39,342 nucleotides of DNA from Bacteroidota bacterium. Lineage in GTDB: Bacteria; Bacteroidota; JABWAT01. The position numbers and the translations under genes were made by a program. Shown here in pieces: positions 8,057-17,325 of this stretch (its first letter is position 1; the number at the start of each line of letters is the position of its first letter). The notes beneath the pieces were generated by a model. The model was not told where the DNA came from. It ran no database searches and saw only the letters and a list, made by a program, of their open reading frames with translations. The stretch covers positions 1 through 39,342 of the forward strand of contig JAFLBE010000042.1 of assembly GCA_017303995.1 (NCBI GenBank), in the 5' to 3' direction.

Positions 8057-9322
8057 CTACTTAAACTGCCGTCTTCCAACCACAACGATTCCGCCATCAG
8101 AAACCGTAAACCGTTTTTTATCTTCTTCCGCATCATAGCCAATAATGGTTCCGGCTGGAATGTGGTTATCCCGGTCAATAATTGCCCTTTTTATCTTGCA
8201 GTATCTGCCGATGTCAACATGCGGGAAAATGACAGATTCATGCACTTCTGCCCAGGAATTCACCCTGACATCGTAATGTAACACTGATTTATTTACTTTT
8301 CCGCCAGAAATGATGGTGCCGGGTGCAACGAGCGAATCCAGCATAAATCCGACACGGCCTTCCTGTGTATTCTGGAAAATAGTTTTTGCAGGCGGGTAAG
8401 TTTTGAATGCTGTTCTCAGCGGCCACAGCGTACTGTACATATTAAATGCAGGTGCAATTCCAGTCAGATCCATATTCGCAGCCCAATAGGAATCAAGATC
8501 ACCCACATCACGCCAGTAACCAGAATCGGGTGTCCGGGGATCCAAAACCCGTTCCCGTCGGCCATCCGGATAACTTTTAAATAGATAATCTCTTATTTTA
8601 TTCAGCTTAGAAAACGGATAGGCACAAACTTTTTCCTGACTGATTAATCGGGGTAATATGTGCTGCCCAAAATCATCGCCCGGTATTTCACGTAGGGTGT
8701 GAATTAAATTATCCCGGTTGAAAAGATAAATCCCCATCGAAACCAATGCCATTGCCGGGTTTCCGGGAATTGTGGCCGGGCTTACCGGTTTTTCTTCAAA
8801 TCCAATAACCTGATACTGTTCGTTTACGGTCAAAACCCCATATTTTCCTGCTTCTTCAACAGGTACTTCTATGGCTGAAATTGAAAGTGCTGCATCGGTT
8901 TCAAGGTGGAAATCCCGAAACAGTTCATAATTCATTTTGTAAATATGGTCGCCGGAAAGGATAAGAAAATGGCTTGCCTGTGTTGATTCGATGAGATATA
9001 GGTTTTGCCGGACGGAATCTGCGGTCCCTTTATACCAGTCTGAGCTTACCCGCATTTGCGGTGGTACAATTCTAAGATAATGACCCAGAGAATGATTGAA
9101 TATATTCCATCCCTCATCAATATGATCCATGAGGGACTGAGCCTTGTATTGCGGAAAAACCATAATATTGTATATCTCGGAATTCACACAATTACTCAGT
9201 GCAATATCAATAATCCGGTAAATGCCACCGAAATAAACAGCAGGCTTAGACCGGTCACGGGTAAGCGGATAAAGCCGTTCTCCCCGGCCACCGGCGAGAA
9301 TGATTGCAACTGTATCTTTCAA
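8057..9322 (-). CDS. glgC: Glucose-1-phosphate adenylyltransferase
   Basis: GlgC makes ADP-glucose from ATP and glucose-1-phosphate, the rate-setting step of bacterial glycogen synthesis. The 421-residue protein shows the N-terminal nucleotidyltransferase signature ILAGGRGERLYPLTRDRSKPAVYFGG (about 8-33), SGDHIYKMNY with the catalytic metal site, FEEKP for sugar-phosphate binding, SGYWRDVGDLDSYW, and a C-terminal left-handed beta helix (VAPGTIISGGKVNKSVLHYDVRVNSWAEVHESVIFPHVDIG). No glgA, glgB or other glycogen gene is adjacent. GGAGGAACCCTTGAAAG precedes the ATG on the minus strand. The allosteric type cannot be predicted from this reading. Confidence 0.96.
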   Translation of the reverse strand: MKDTVAIILAGGRGERLYPLTRDRSKPAVYFGGIYRIIDIALSNCVNSEIYNIMVFPQYKAQSLMDHIDEGWNIFNHSLGHYLRIVPPQMRVSSDWYKGTADSVRQNLYLIESTQASHFLILSGDHIYKMNYELFRDFHLETDAALSISAIEVPVEEAGKYGVLTVNEQYQVIGFEEKPVSPATIPGNPAMALVSMGIYLFNRDNLIHTLREIPGDDFGQHILPRLISQEKVCAYPFSKLNKIRDYLFKSYPDGRRERVLDPRTPDSGYWRDVGDLDSYWAANMDLTGIAPAFNMYSTLWPLRTAFKTYPPAKTIFQNTQEGRVGFMLDSLVAPGTIISGGKVNKSVLHYDVRVNSWAEVHESVIFPHVDIGRYCKIKRAIIDRDNHIPAGTIIGYDAEEDKKRFTVSDGGIVVVGRRQFK

Positions 9323-9521
9323 GGGTTCCTCCTCTGCCGTCTGAAATAGGGTGATGGAATTGAAGGAAATCCGGTTTATTTACCGGAAAGGGAAAATGGA
9401 CAATAAACTCTTTATAAGCTACGGACTAAAAATCAAATATGGAAGGGAATCAGAGAATAATAATGAAGTTATAATCTATTGAAAAGAATGAGGTTGCTAA
9501 TCGTTTTATAATTCTAATAAT

Positions 9522-9550
9522 TTGAACATAATTTAATCATATGCTATCTT
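9522..9550 (+). promoter_or_regulatory. Candidate sigma70-like promoter for the 9593 lipoprotein gene
   Basis: TTGAAC and TATCTT are separated by exactly 17 bases in AT-rich DNA, 43 bases before the ATG of the lipoprotein gene. The fit to a -35/-10 pair is good for the spacer and moderate for the hexamers. The rest of the 270-base gap (9323-9592) shows no other clear signal. Confidence 0.4.
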
Positions 9551-9592
9551 CATTCATAACCACCAAATCTCTACAAAACCAAAGGGGAAAAT

Positions 9593-10330
9593 ATGAAAGA
9601 AAGAAGTCTATTTAAGCTGCTGTATATTTTACTGATTCCAATTCTTTTTGGGTGCGAAGGCTCAACCGGACCAGAGGGTCCGGCATTAAAGGGAAGCATA
9701 GCTGGTTTTGTAATCCCGGTTTCAGCGGACGGCGAGTTTGTAGGTGATAAATCAGGGATTGCAGTTACAATAGAGGGGACCTCGCAAACAACCACAACAA
9801 AATCAGACGGGTCGTTTATTTTTTCTGGGATATCCTCGGGAGTTTATACTCTTGTTTATGCCAAAGCAGGATTTGGTCTTTCGAAAACCGTAGCTTACCA
9901 GTACATTGGTGGTGGAACTTCTTTTATCGGAACTGTTTATATTTGCGAACCTCCGACCTTTACTGTTTCTGAACTATCATTCGGTACTTCAGCAACTTCG
10001 ATTAAAATTACACTATCCGAACCATTTTCAACTTCGAAGCGGATACAGTTTTTTGTCAGCCCCACATCAACGGTTTCAAAAGACCCTAAAAATTACAGCT
10101 ATTCAACTGGCTGGATAGCAACCTACCCAACTGGTACTTCAAACTTTACCATATCTGTTACGTCATTTCGAGATGCTGGTATTTCATCAGGAAATGAGGC
10201 ATTTTTTATTGCATATCCTGCCACAGACGGAACAAAAATCAGTGGGTACACTGACCTTGAAACCGGAAGATTTGTTTATACGAACCTGAATAATACCCCT
10301 TCAAATGTCTATAGAATAGTAGCCCCCTGA
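9593..10330 (+). CDS. Secreted lipoprotein with carboxypeptidase-regulatory-like domain
   Basis: The 245-residue protein starts with a lipoprotein signal (KLLYILLIPILFGC, lipobox Cys21), then EGSTGPEGP, the short collagen-like GxxGPxGP stretch common at the mature start of Bacteroidota lipoproteins. Residues about 32-100 (GSIAGFVIPVSADGEFVGDKSGIAVTIEGTSQTTTTKSDGSFIFSGISSGVYTLVYAKAGF) match the CarboxypepD_reg/SdrD B-like beta-sandwich pattern. The remainder is Ser/Thr-rich and beta-predicted, with no catalytic motif. It is likely an outer-membrane or surface-anchored structural or binding protein. AAAGGGG lies before the ATG. The gene is monocistronic: it has its own candidate promoter and a strong terminator. 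Confidence 0.82.
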   Translation: MKERSLFKLLYILLIPILFGCEGSTGPEGPALKGSIAGFVIPVSADGEFVGDKSGIAVTIEGTSQTTTTKSDGSFIFSGISSGVYTLVYAKAGFGLSKTVAYQYIGGGTSFIGTVYICEPPTFTVSELSFGTSATSIKITLSEPFSTSKRIQFFVSPTSTVSKDPKNYSYSTGWIATYPTGTSNFTISVTSFRDAGISSGNEAFFIAYPATDGTKISGYTDLETGRFVYTNLNNTPSNVYRIVAP

Positions 10331-10353
10331 GAATTTTAAATAAGTTTTTTCCC

Positions 10354-10392
10354 TTAAACACAAAAGGCGGTATTCCCGCCTTTTGTGTTTAA
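10354..10392. terminator. Strong bidirectional intrinsic terminator
   Basis: A perfect 17-bp inverted repeat (TTAAACACAAAAGGCGG with its complement) has a 5-base TATTC loop, and A/T-rich stem bases provide a U tract in both directions. It separates the + strand lipoprotein gene from the end of the long - strand glycan operon and can serve both. Confidence 0.92.
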
Positions 10393-10408
10393 TAAATCAA
10401 AAAGTAAT

Positions 10409-11122
10409 TTATTTAATTTCAATTCCGCCTAAAACGGCAGTTCCAGTGATCCTGAGAATGGGTGCAGGAGTTTCAGACGAAACCTGATTTCTAAGTCGCT
10501 TATCTTCAATTCCACCCAAGAAAGCCTGTGCCTGAATGTCAATATCCCATTCATACGGAACATAAAGTTCACATCCGCCAAGAAGCACCATGATATCAAT
10601 TGTTGCACCTGTTACCAATTTAGCCTGCCGAAGATCAATTTCAGCTCCGCCAAGTACAACGGTGATTTTTCCACCGGTAAAGTTTTGGGACATTGACCGG
10701 ATATTTGAACCGGATAAAAAGGTTGAGCTGTTCAGCATATCTTCATTTCCTTCAACAGGTGTAATTGAATCGGGAGTATTCGCAGTGATATTTTTTCGTG
10801 AAAAGGCGTCAATCAGAATCCAGATACCAACGAGTACAAGCAAGGCAGGCCACCAGGTTTGGATCAGATCATAATCAAACAGGTCGAGCGTATGAAAAAG
10901 GAAAAAAAGGCCAACTGCAATTAGAATATAACTGCCAGTAGACCGGTTATTACCTCGTGTGATCAGCTGATGGGAACCAATGTAGATTAAAATCAGAGGC
11001 CACCATGTTGATACCAAATCACCAAAATCATAAACCTCTAACTTATCCAGAAGAATAAAAAGTCCAATGGCAATCAGAAGAAGAGCAAATCCGGTTCGTG
11101 GTGGAAGTACAGGTCTGTTCAT
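10409..11122 (-). CDS. LiaI/LiaF-like four-helix membrane protein
   Basis: The 237-residue protein has two copies of a LiaI/LiaF-like TM unit: GFALLLIAIGLFILLDKLEV...DLVSTWWPLILIYIGSHQL (about 11-54) and SYILIAVGLFFLFHTLDLFDYDLIQTWWPALLVLVGIWIL (about 64-103). Each has a helix, a short turn ending in TWWP, and a second helix. The C-terminal part (about 145-237, GGKITVVLGGAEIDLRQAKL...VLLGGCELYVPYEWDI...AFLGGIEDKR) is the repeated beta-strand domain of LiaF/YvqF proteins. In Firmicutes LiaF controls an envelope-stress two-component system; in Gram-negative bacteria the role is unknown. A GGAG precedes the ATG by 6 bases. It is the last gene of the glycan cluster direction, 54 bases after the GT4 stop. 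Confidence 0.8.
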   Translation of the reverse strand: MNRPVLPPRTGFALLLIAIGLFILLDKLEVYDFGDLVSTWWPLILIYIGSHQLITRGNNRSTGSYILIAVGLFFLFHTLDLFDYDLIQTWWPALLVLVGIWILIDAFSRKNITANTPDSITPVEGNEDMLNSSTFLSGSNIRSMSQNFTGGKITVVLGGAEIDLRQAKLVTGATIDIMVLLGGCELYVPYEWDIDIQAQAFLGGIEDKRLRNQVSSETPAPILRITGTAVLGGIEIK

Positions 11123-11175
11123 ATCTAGCTCCGGTTAAGGGTAAATTTTGGTTTACGATAGAGGGGATTATAAAG

Positions 11176-12261
11176 TTACTTGTGCCGTAAACTCACAAAC
11201 TCAAGGAAGGCAACAATTTCCCGTTTCATGCGGTCGGAGTCAAATGTTGTAATAACCATTTTTCGGGCTTCTTCTGCAACAAGTCGTCTTTTTTCAGGAT
11301 TCAAAAAGGCTTCATCAAGAAAGAGCGTTGTATCCTGTTCGATGTTTTTTCCAATCAGCCATCCGGTTTCACCATGAACCATAAATTCCTCAGCACCGCC
11401 AGCACCTGAAGTTGTTATGGTTGGTACGCCAAGAACCATTGCTTCTAAAAGTGCGTTCGAAATACCTTCACTCGCAGACGTCATCAGAAATACATCAGAA
11501 CCCGAAACAATAGGATATGGATTTTTCACAAATCCTGTAAAAATGACCTGATTTTGAATTCCAAGTTCCGTGGCAAGTGATTTTAATCTTTTCTCATCAG
11601 GTCCGCCACCAATAATAATCAATCCTGGTTTTCCATCAGGCCAGGCGTGCCGGTTTATAAAATCTGAAAAACCAATTATTGCAAGATCATGTCCCTTTCT
11701 TGGTGACAATTCACCAACTGAAACAACCCGGAACGTAAAATCAGGAAACTCGGGGGCAGGTTGTGCCGCCAGATTTTCAACTTCATTGTAAAAAATACCG
11801 TTATAAATCACCTTGATTCGTTCAGGATTCATATATGGGATTTCGAGAAGCTCGGTTCGGATTGAATTGGCGTTAACGATGATGCCATCTGCAAGGAAGG
11901 AATATATAAACTGATGAAAAAAACCAGGTTTTGGGTTCCGGGCAATTCCAAGTCTGAGAACGTTTACCCGGCCTGTCAGTCGGGCAGCAAGCCCAGCCAG
12001 AACATAATCTTTTCGCTTGGTTGGAATCAGAACGTCAACATGATGACGGTTGATCAGTTTGATGAGAAGGCTAAGAGTATAAACATCAGCTTCAGAAAAA
12101 AAGGGCAATTTGAATTTTGGGAGTAAAAACCGGTCACCGATTGCTTCATCTCTGAATGCAAGTAAAACCGTATGATCTTCACTAAGTTTTCTGGATGCCT
12201 GAAGCATCCATCGCTCGTTTCCACCCCAGGTTTTTGCAGAATTCAAAAATAAAATAGTCAC
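11176..12261 (-). CDS. GT4-family glycosyltransferase
   Basis: This 361-residue GT-B fold retaining glycosyltransferase would transfer a sugar from a nucleotide donor to a glycan acceptor at the inner face of the membrane. The N-terminus TILFLNSAKTWGGNERWMLQAS is the acceptor-side Rossmann fold. The C-terminal Glycos_transf_1 domain contains VVSVGELSPRKGHDLAI, VIFTGFVKNPYPIVSGSDVFLMTS and the EX7E motif EGISNALLEAMVLGVPTITTSGAGGAEE. The start codon is GTG; no earlier good start is seen. It lies 15 bases after the ABC exporter gene. Its N-terminus and EX7E region resemble the GT4 at 25295-26398, so the two are probably paralogues. The donor sugar cannot be read from sequence. Confidence 0.92.
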   Translation of the reverse strand: MTILFLNSAKTWGGNERWMLQASRKLSEDHTVLLAFRDEAIGDRFLLPKFKLPFFSEADVYTLSLLIKLINRHHVDVLIPTKRKDYVLAGLAARLTGRVNVLRLGIARNPKPGFFHQFIYSFLADGIIVNANSIRTELLEIPYMNPERIKVIYNGIFYNEVENLAAQPAPEFPDFTFRVVSVGELSPRKGHDLAIIGFSDFINRHAWPDGKPGLIIIGGGPDEKRLKSLATELGIQNQVIFTGFVKNPYPIVSGSDVFLMTSASEGISNALLEAMVLGVPTITTSGAGGAEEFMVHGETGWLIGKNIEQDTTLFLDEAFLNPEKRRLVAEEARKMVITTFDSDRMKREIVAFLEFVSLRHK

Positions 12262-12276
12262 ATGTTTACCCGATGA

Positions 12277-14157
12277 TCAGGAAGGTTCCTGGGTGGTTTT
12301 AGGGTCATTTCTGAATTGCAGATGATGGAGTCTCTGATAGTCAGGAGAACTAACCAGAAGTTCTTCATGCCTGCCAGCCGCCACGATATTACCTCCGCTT
12401 AAAACAACAATTTTGTCTGCATGCTGAATGGTCGAAAGCCGGTGGGCAATGGCCAGAACAGTCCGGTTTTTCATGAGTTTGTATATTGCATCCTGCACCA
12501 GTTTTTCTGACTCTGTATCAAGTGCGGAAGTTGCCTCGTCAAGAATTAAGATGGGTGGATTCTTTAAAATGGCTCTGGCTATAGAAAGTCGTTGTTTTTG
12601 TCCGCCAGAAAGCTTTATTCCGCGCTCGCCCGTTATGGTATCAAGTCCATGTTCCATTTTCTCGATGAATTCCCAGGCATTTGCATTTTTTGCAGCATCA
12701 ATGACTTGTTCGTCGGTAACTGAATCCATACCATAACTGATATTGTAGCGAACGGTTTCATTGAATAAAACCGATTCCTGAGCTACAATTCCAATCTGTT
12801 TTCTCAGCGATTCAAGTTTTACGTCTCTGATATTAAAACCATCAATTGAAATTGTACCTTCATTGATTTCATAAAACCGCGGAACCAAATCAACGATTGT
12901 TGTTTTTCCGGCACCAGAATGACCGACAAATGCAACCGTTTCACCCCGATTTATAGTCAGATTAACTGAGTGAAGCACGATCGGATCTTCAGGATTATAC
13001 CTGAAAGATACATTTTTGAATTCAATACTCTGGCTGAAAGGTTGAAGGGTAACGGCAGTCTGAGAATCATAAACTTCAGGAATAGCATCAAGCGTTTTAA
13101 CAATCCGTTCAGCTGCAGCCATTCCGTTTTGGATAACATTATTGACATTCGTCAACTCTTTCAATGGCTGGAAAATGGTCATCAAAAATACCAGGAACCT
13201 GATAAAATCTTCTGCCTTCAGACCTTCGCCGGTGTAAACCTGTGACCCGCCATACCAAAGCAGAAATACAAGAACCATTACAATGATGACTTCATTTAGA
13301 GGCGAGGTTAAATGAGTGAGGCGGGTTGCACGAAAATTCGCACGGAAATAACCTTTATTTGCATCCTGAACCCGTTTTTCTTCATGCTGTTCATTGGTAA
13401 ATGCTTTCACAACCCGGATGGCCATCAGCATTTCCTGGAAATAATTGAATACAACACCAATTTGAGCAAATACCCGTCGGCTTCTCCGGCGAATACTTTG
13501 TCCGATTTTCCAGATAGAAAAGGCTGAAAGGGGAATAACGGTTAGCGTAATCAATGCCAGTTGCCAGTCAATCAGAAACATGATAATTATATTCACAATA
13601 ATCTGGAAAGGAGCTAAAAGCATTCTTCCGAAACTATTGTTAATCATTGAGTTAACTGCATTTACATCATTAAATACAATAGAGGTAAGTTCTCCTGAAT
13701 TATTTCCTTCATAAAAAGAAACGGGAAGTCTGACCAAAGCAGAGGTGAGTTTATCACGCATCAGGGTGATAATTTTCAGTTCAATATAACTGAGCAGAAT
13801 TTTGCGGTAATACTCGACAATGTTTTTAAAAAGGTAGGAAAAAAAGATAATCAGACAGACAATTTTAAGCGTATCAAACCGGTTTTCCTGAACAATAAGA
13901 GATTTAATTCCCAGACTGATTTTATCATAAAAACTTTGTCCGCCAACCAGTTTGGTGACTTGATTGGAGTTTGTCTGTGTTTTAAGATCAGCCTGACCAG
14001 AAACGACATCAGGGTTGAATAACTGCTGAATAAAATCAACCGAGACCCAAAGGGAAACCGAGTTGAACATGATGAAAAACAGGGTGAGAAAAAAGGAAAG
14101 AACAATATGTTTCCACCAGGGTTTTGCAAAAGCGAGAACTTTTAAATATAAATCCAT
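12277..14157 (-). CDS. MsbA-like ABC exporter (fused TMD-NBD half-transporter)
   Basis: The 626-residue protein has a six-helix exporter domain (about 1-345) and one nucleotide-binding domain (about 375-610). Visible motifs are Walker A GHSGAGKTT (about 412-420), the Q loop IGIVAQES, signature LSGGQ (516-520), Walker B ILILDEATSALD and the switch His in AIAHRLS. As in MsbA it should act as a homodimer; its place inside a glycosyltransferase cluster suggests it flips a lipid-linked sugar or glycolipid across the inner membrane. Residues about 48-90 hold an unusually long, polar first periplasmic loop (NPDVVSGQADLKTQTNSNQVTKL). The true lipid A flippase MsbA cannot be excluded. It lies four bases after the preceding GT4 stop. 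Confidence 0.9.
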   Translation of the reverse strand: MDLYLKVLAFAKPWWKHIVLSFFLTLFFIMFNSVSLWVSVDFIQQLFNPDVVSGQADLKTQTNSNQVTKLVGGQSFYDKISLGIKSLIVQENRFDTLKIVCLIIFFSYLFKNIVEYYRKILLSYIELKIITLMRDKLTSALVRLPVSFYEGNNSGELTSIVFNDVNAVNSMINNSFGRMLLAPFQIIVNIIIMFLIDWQLALITLTVIPLSAFSIWKIGQSIRRRSRRVFAQIGVVFNYFQEMLMAIRVVKAFTNEQHEEKRVQDANKGYFRANFRATRLTHLTSPLNEVIIVMVLVFLLWYGGSQVYTGEGLKAEDFIRFLVFLMTIFQPLKELTNVNNVIQNGMAAAERIVKTLDAIPEVYDSQTAVTLQPFSQSIEFKNVSFRYNPEDPIVLHSVNLTINRGETVAFVGHSGAGKTTIVDLVPRFYEINEGTISIDGFNIRDVKLESLRKQIGIVAQESVLFNETVRYNISYGMDSVTDEQVIDAAKNANAWEFIEKMEHGLDTITGERGIKLSGGQKQRLSIARAILKNPPILILDEATSALDTESEKLVQDAIYKLMKNRTVLAIAHRLSTIQHADKIVVLSGGNIVAAGRHEELLVSSPDYQRLHHLQFRNDPKTTQEPS

Positions 14158-14161
14158 AGTC

Positions 14162-15370
14162 TCAACTAAATATTAAAGGGTCTTTGGAAACTCTGCTGAG
14201 AATTTTTTCTGTCATTATAATACCCCGTCGTTTCCAAAGAAAATCAGTGGCGGTGGCCTGTGCATTTTCACGAAAACGGGTGAGCAATACTTTGTCAGTA
14301 AGCAAAGATATCAGAGCATCGGCCAGTGCTTGAGCATTTTCCGGTTCGGCAAGCAAGCCTTCTTTACCAGATGACATAAAGTCTCTGACTGAAGGAAGAT
14401 CAGAAGCCACAACGGGAATTCCGTATGAAAGGTAATCAAAAAATTTATTAGGTGCAGTCAGAAACTGGTTATAAAACACAGCTGTTAACGGAATAACACC
14501 AACTGTTAACGTTTTTAGGTGTTTTTCAACCTCAGTAAAAGGAATCCAGCCTGTAATTTCAACTTCTTTATCAAGTTCGAGGGCACAAATTCTCTCTGCA
14601 ACCGGTTTGATTTCTTCATCATTCCGCCCACCAATAAGTACAAGCCGGAACGGGATTTCTTTCTTTTTCAGAATTGATACAGCATCAAGAAGTGTATTCA
14701 TCCCTTTTTTTAGCTGAAGGCTGCCACTGTAACCTATGACCGGAATTGTGCCTTCGGGAGCGTATTCGGGCTGATGAATTGCTACCAACCCAGGCATGGC
14801 AGATTGAACAGAAAAGCCGGATGGGAGATATTTCCTGAACCATCCGGCTTGTGATTCCTGAAGGCAAAGCAAACCAGTTAACTCTGGAATGAACTTTTTT
14901 TCAAGTAAATGATACTTCGCGGCATTTTTCGGATTAAGATCTGGCTGAAGGGAAAGATCAAGGTAAAAATTGTGTGGCTGGTAGAAAACCGGGATACCGG
15001 TTTTCTTTTTTAACCTGACGAGAAAAGGCAATGCCCCCGGATCACGGGATATTACTGCAGTTACCGGATGATTGGCATTATGAATCTTTCTGATTGCACT
15101 GAAAACTTTAAAATAAAACCACTGATTGGTTTTAATACCAAAGAATCGTTTCTCAGGAAGCATTTTTATTGTCAGGTTCTCTATCGAATTGAGTCCGAAC
15201 TTTTGAAAAAGCTGATCCGTAGTAAAGTCGGCACTTTTCGATTGAACAAAAAGGGTGGTTTCAGAACCAGCTTCCGCCAGACCAATTGCATTGAATAATG
15301 TGAAATTGACTGCAGGAAGATTTTCATCCATTCTGACTTTGTTCACATAAATCAAATGGGGTTTATTCAC
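14162..15370 (-). CDS. GT4-like glycosyltransferase
   Basis: The approximately 402-residue protein has a GT-B fold. The N-terminal strand and loop read KPHLIYVNKVRMDENLPAVNFTLFNAIGLAEAG, and the C-terminal domain has PVIGYSGSLQLKKGMNTLLDAV, VEITGWIPFTEVEKHLKTLTVGVIPL and PNKFFDYLSYGIPVVASDLPSVRDF. The last motif replaces the usual EX7E with the NKxFDYLxxG variant. The frame is open to an ATG at 15394, but that start has no ribosome-binding site. A GTG at 15370, nine bases after GGGGAAAAA and overlapping the upstream stop as GTGAATAA, gives the expected N-terminus and is chosen. It overlaps the phosphoglycerol transferase gene by 8 bases. Confidence 0.87.
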   Translation of the reverse strand: MNKPHLIYVNKVRMDENLPAVNFTLFNAIGLAEAGSETTLFVQSKSADFTTDQLFQKFGLNSIENLTIKMLPEKRFFGIKTNQWFYFKVFSAIRKIHNANHPVTAVISRDPGALPFLVRLKKKTGIPVFYQPHNFYLDLSLQPDLNPKNAAKYHLLEKKFIPELTGLLCLQESQAGWFRKYLPSGFSVQSAMPGLVAIHQPEYAPEGTIPVIGYSGSLQLKKGMNTLLDAVSILKKKEIPFRLVLIGGRNDEEIKPVAERICALELDKEVEITGWIPFTEVEKHLKTLTVGVIPLTAVFYNQFLTAPNKFFDYLSYGIPVVASDLPSVRDFMSSGKEGLLAEPENAQALADALISLLTDKVLLTRFRENAQATATDFLWKRRGIIMTEKILSRVSKDPLIFS

Positions 15371-17321
15371 CAGGTTTTTCCCCAACCAGACCATTTTTAC
15401 GATTTTGAATCATCCATTGAGTGGTTTGAAACATCGTGAGCGTGTACGCTTTCATTTCTCTTACCAGGTCGGGATATTTTTCAATCAGGTTGGTTTCTTC
15501 CTCATCTTTATACCTGAAAAGAAACTCCTTACCCGAACCACCTAAAATCAGATAAAACTCGTCATCCAGACAGCCAATGTTGGTTCCACTTGAAAAATAA
15601 GCGAAGGGTCGTGATTCTTTGGTGAGGTCAACACCCAGCGTGTTGTTGATGTAAGGTTGTTTTAAAATGCCCATCAGTGTTGGAAAAATATCAATTTGAA
15701 GAGACAATTTATCATCTGACTTTGGTTGAATATGATCAGGGGAGAAAAAAATCAGTGGAGTGTGATGGTAGCAAAGGGGCTGATCGTAAACGTGGTTCAC
15801 TTTAAATCCATGATCTGCGACGAGCACAAAAATTGTGTTTTTATACCAGGGCTGTTTTTCGGCCAATTTAAAAAATTCTTTCAAACTCCAGTCGGCTAAC
15901 TGAAATCTCTGATCATCATCCTTTTTCGCTGTCGGAATAAAGCCGGGAGGTCTTGCCAATGCAGTTTTTTCATGGGCGGAAATGGTAAGAAAGGAGGCAA
16001 GAAAGGGTTTGTTCTGCTTATGAAGGCTGTCAAGAACCGGAAGTGACCAGTTAAACATGAAGTGATCGGTCACGCCCCACTTGTTGAAAATGGCTTCCAT
16101 CGGGTAATCAGCCTGGCTGAAAACACGATCGAAACCGTTAAAGGAGAGAAAACCACCCATGTTGTCAAAATCTTTTTTACCGGTACAGAAGAAGGCGGTG
16201 TTATAACCCAGATTTTTCAGGGTTAGCGGAAGCCCGGCATAGGGCTTTCCGTTACCAATTGAGGCCTGCATTGGCCGGTTACCTTTTAAAGTAGGGAAAC
16301 CGGTCATGGTGCCATAAATTCCGTTTCGGGTATGCACACCCGTTGTGTAGGTGTTTTTATAAAGCAGAGAAATACTTGCAAGACTATCAAGAAACGGTGA
16401 AAGACCTTTTTCACGGCCGTAAAGTCCGGTTTTGTATGCAGTCTGACTTTCAAGGATCAGAAGAACCACATTTTTAGGCGATTCAACGGAGTCTGGAATC
16501 ACCTTTCTGGCGATGGGGCTGGCAAGATCTGATGTGATTCCCAGGTACTTCCTTGCATTTGAAATTGCAGTTTCATCATCAGTATACTCAACTTTATAAA
16601 CTGCATAGGAATCAACAAGATTAAAAACAGGATTCAGGGCAAGCTGGTTAATAAAAGTAAAATCACTGAAAAATGCATCAGCTGTAACGGCTGGTTTTCC
16701 GTTGAAATCATAATCACCACGCATACCGAGAAAAAGTCCGGCAAAGGAAAGGAATAGAACTCCTGCTTTCGTTCCAGGTTTAAGAGCAGGTTCCGGGTTT
16801 CTAAAACAGGAAACTTCAATGCGGAGAATCAGGTACCAGAAAAGAAACCCGATCATAAAGCCCCAGATAATAAAGGGGATAAAAGACCAGTCGGCCAGCA
16901 ATAACTCCATCATCATTCCGGGGTTATCACTCCAGGTGAGAATGTCATTTGAGAGCCGGCTTCCATAATAATCAAAATAAGGCGGATCAGACATAGCACA
17001 GGCGATTACAAAAGCGAAGGCAGCCATAAAATAAATGCTAAAAAACCTTACCAGCCATTTGGGCTGCCATTTAAAGAGCCAAGTAAAAGCAAGCAGCAGA
17101 TAGGGGATTACAACCACCCCAGAAATGACCCTTGCATCGAAGGCTAATCCATGGTAAAAGGAAAGAAATAGAAATTCAGCTGAGTCGCGGTCGATAAGGT
17201 GAAAATTCATCACCAAAAGCATGAGCCGGAATCCGGTTGAAAGAATCATTCCGGATATAAAAATCCAAAACATAAACTGCAGCCAGGGTGGTGTAAATTT
17301 GCGAAAAGAGACCATCAGCAT
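15363..17321 (-). CDS. LtaS-like sulfatase-fold phosphoglycerol (alkaline phosphatase superfamily) transferase
   Basis: This 652-residue inner-membrane protein has about five N-terminal TM helices (about 15-38, 50-80, 92-110, 147-168, 184-200) and a large periplasmic sulfatase-fold domain (about 285-600). Catalytic features match LtaS: Glu291 in VVLLILES, nucleophile Thr331 in TTGVHTRNGIYGTMTG, and Asp503-His504 in VADHG. Relatives move phosphoglycerol from phosphatidylglycerol onto teichoic acid or glucans (LtaS, MdoB/OpgB); others hydrolyse or transfer phosphoethanolamine or sulfate. In this cluster it probably decorates the glycan with a phospho-substituent, an inference from context. Four bases separate it from the GT2 stop. 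ATG 17315 is an alternative start. Confidence 0.88.
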   Translation of the reverse strand: MLMVSFRKFTPPWLQFMFWIFISGMILSTGFRLMLLVMNFHLIDRDSAEFLFLSFYHGLAFDARVISGVVVIPYLLLAFTWLFKWQPKWLVRFFSIYFMAAFAFVIACAMSDPPYFDYYGSRLSNDILTWSDNPGMMMELLLADWSFIPFIIWGFMIGFLFWYLILRIEVSCFRNPEPALKPGTKAGVLFLSFAGLFLGMRGDYDFNGKPAVTADAFFSDFTFINQLALNPVFNLVDSYAVYKVEYTDDETAISNARKYLGITSDLASPIARKVIPDSVESPKNVVLLILESQTAYKTGLYGREKGLSPFLDSLASISLLYKNTYTTGVHTRNGIYGTMTGFPTLKGNRPMQASIGNGKPYAGLPLTLKNLGYNTAFFCTGKKDFDNMGGFLSFNGFDRVFSQADYPMEAIFNKWGVTDHFMFNWSLPVLDSLHKQNKPFLASFLTISAHEKTALARPPGFIPTAKKDDDQRFQLADWSLKEFFKLAEKQPWYKNTIFVLVADHGFKVNHVYDQPLCYHHTPLIFFSPDHIQPKSDDKLSLQIDIFPTLMGILKQPYINNTLGVDLTKESRPFAYFSSGTNIGCLDDEFYLILGGSGKEFLFRYKDEEETNLIEKYPDLVREMKAYTLTMFQTTQWMIQNRKNGLVGEKPGE

Positions 17322-17325
17322 CCGG

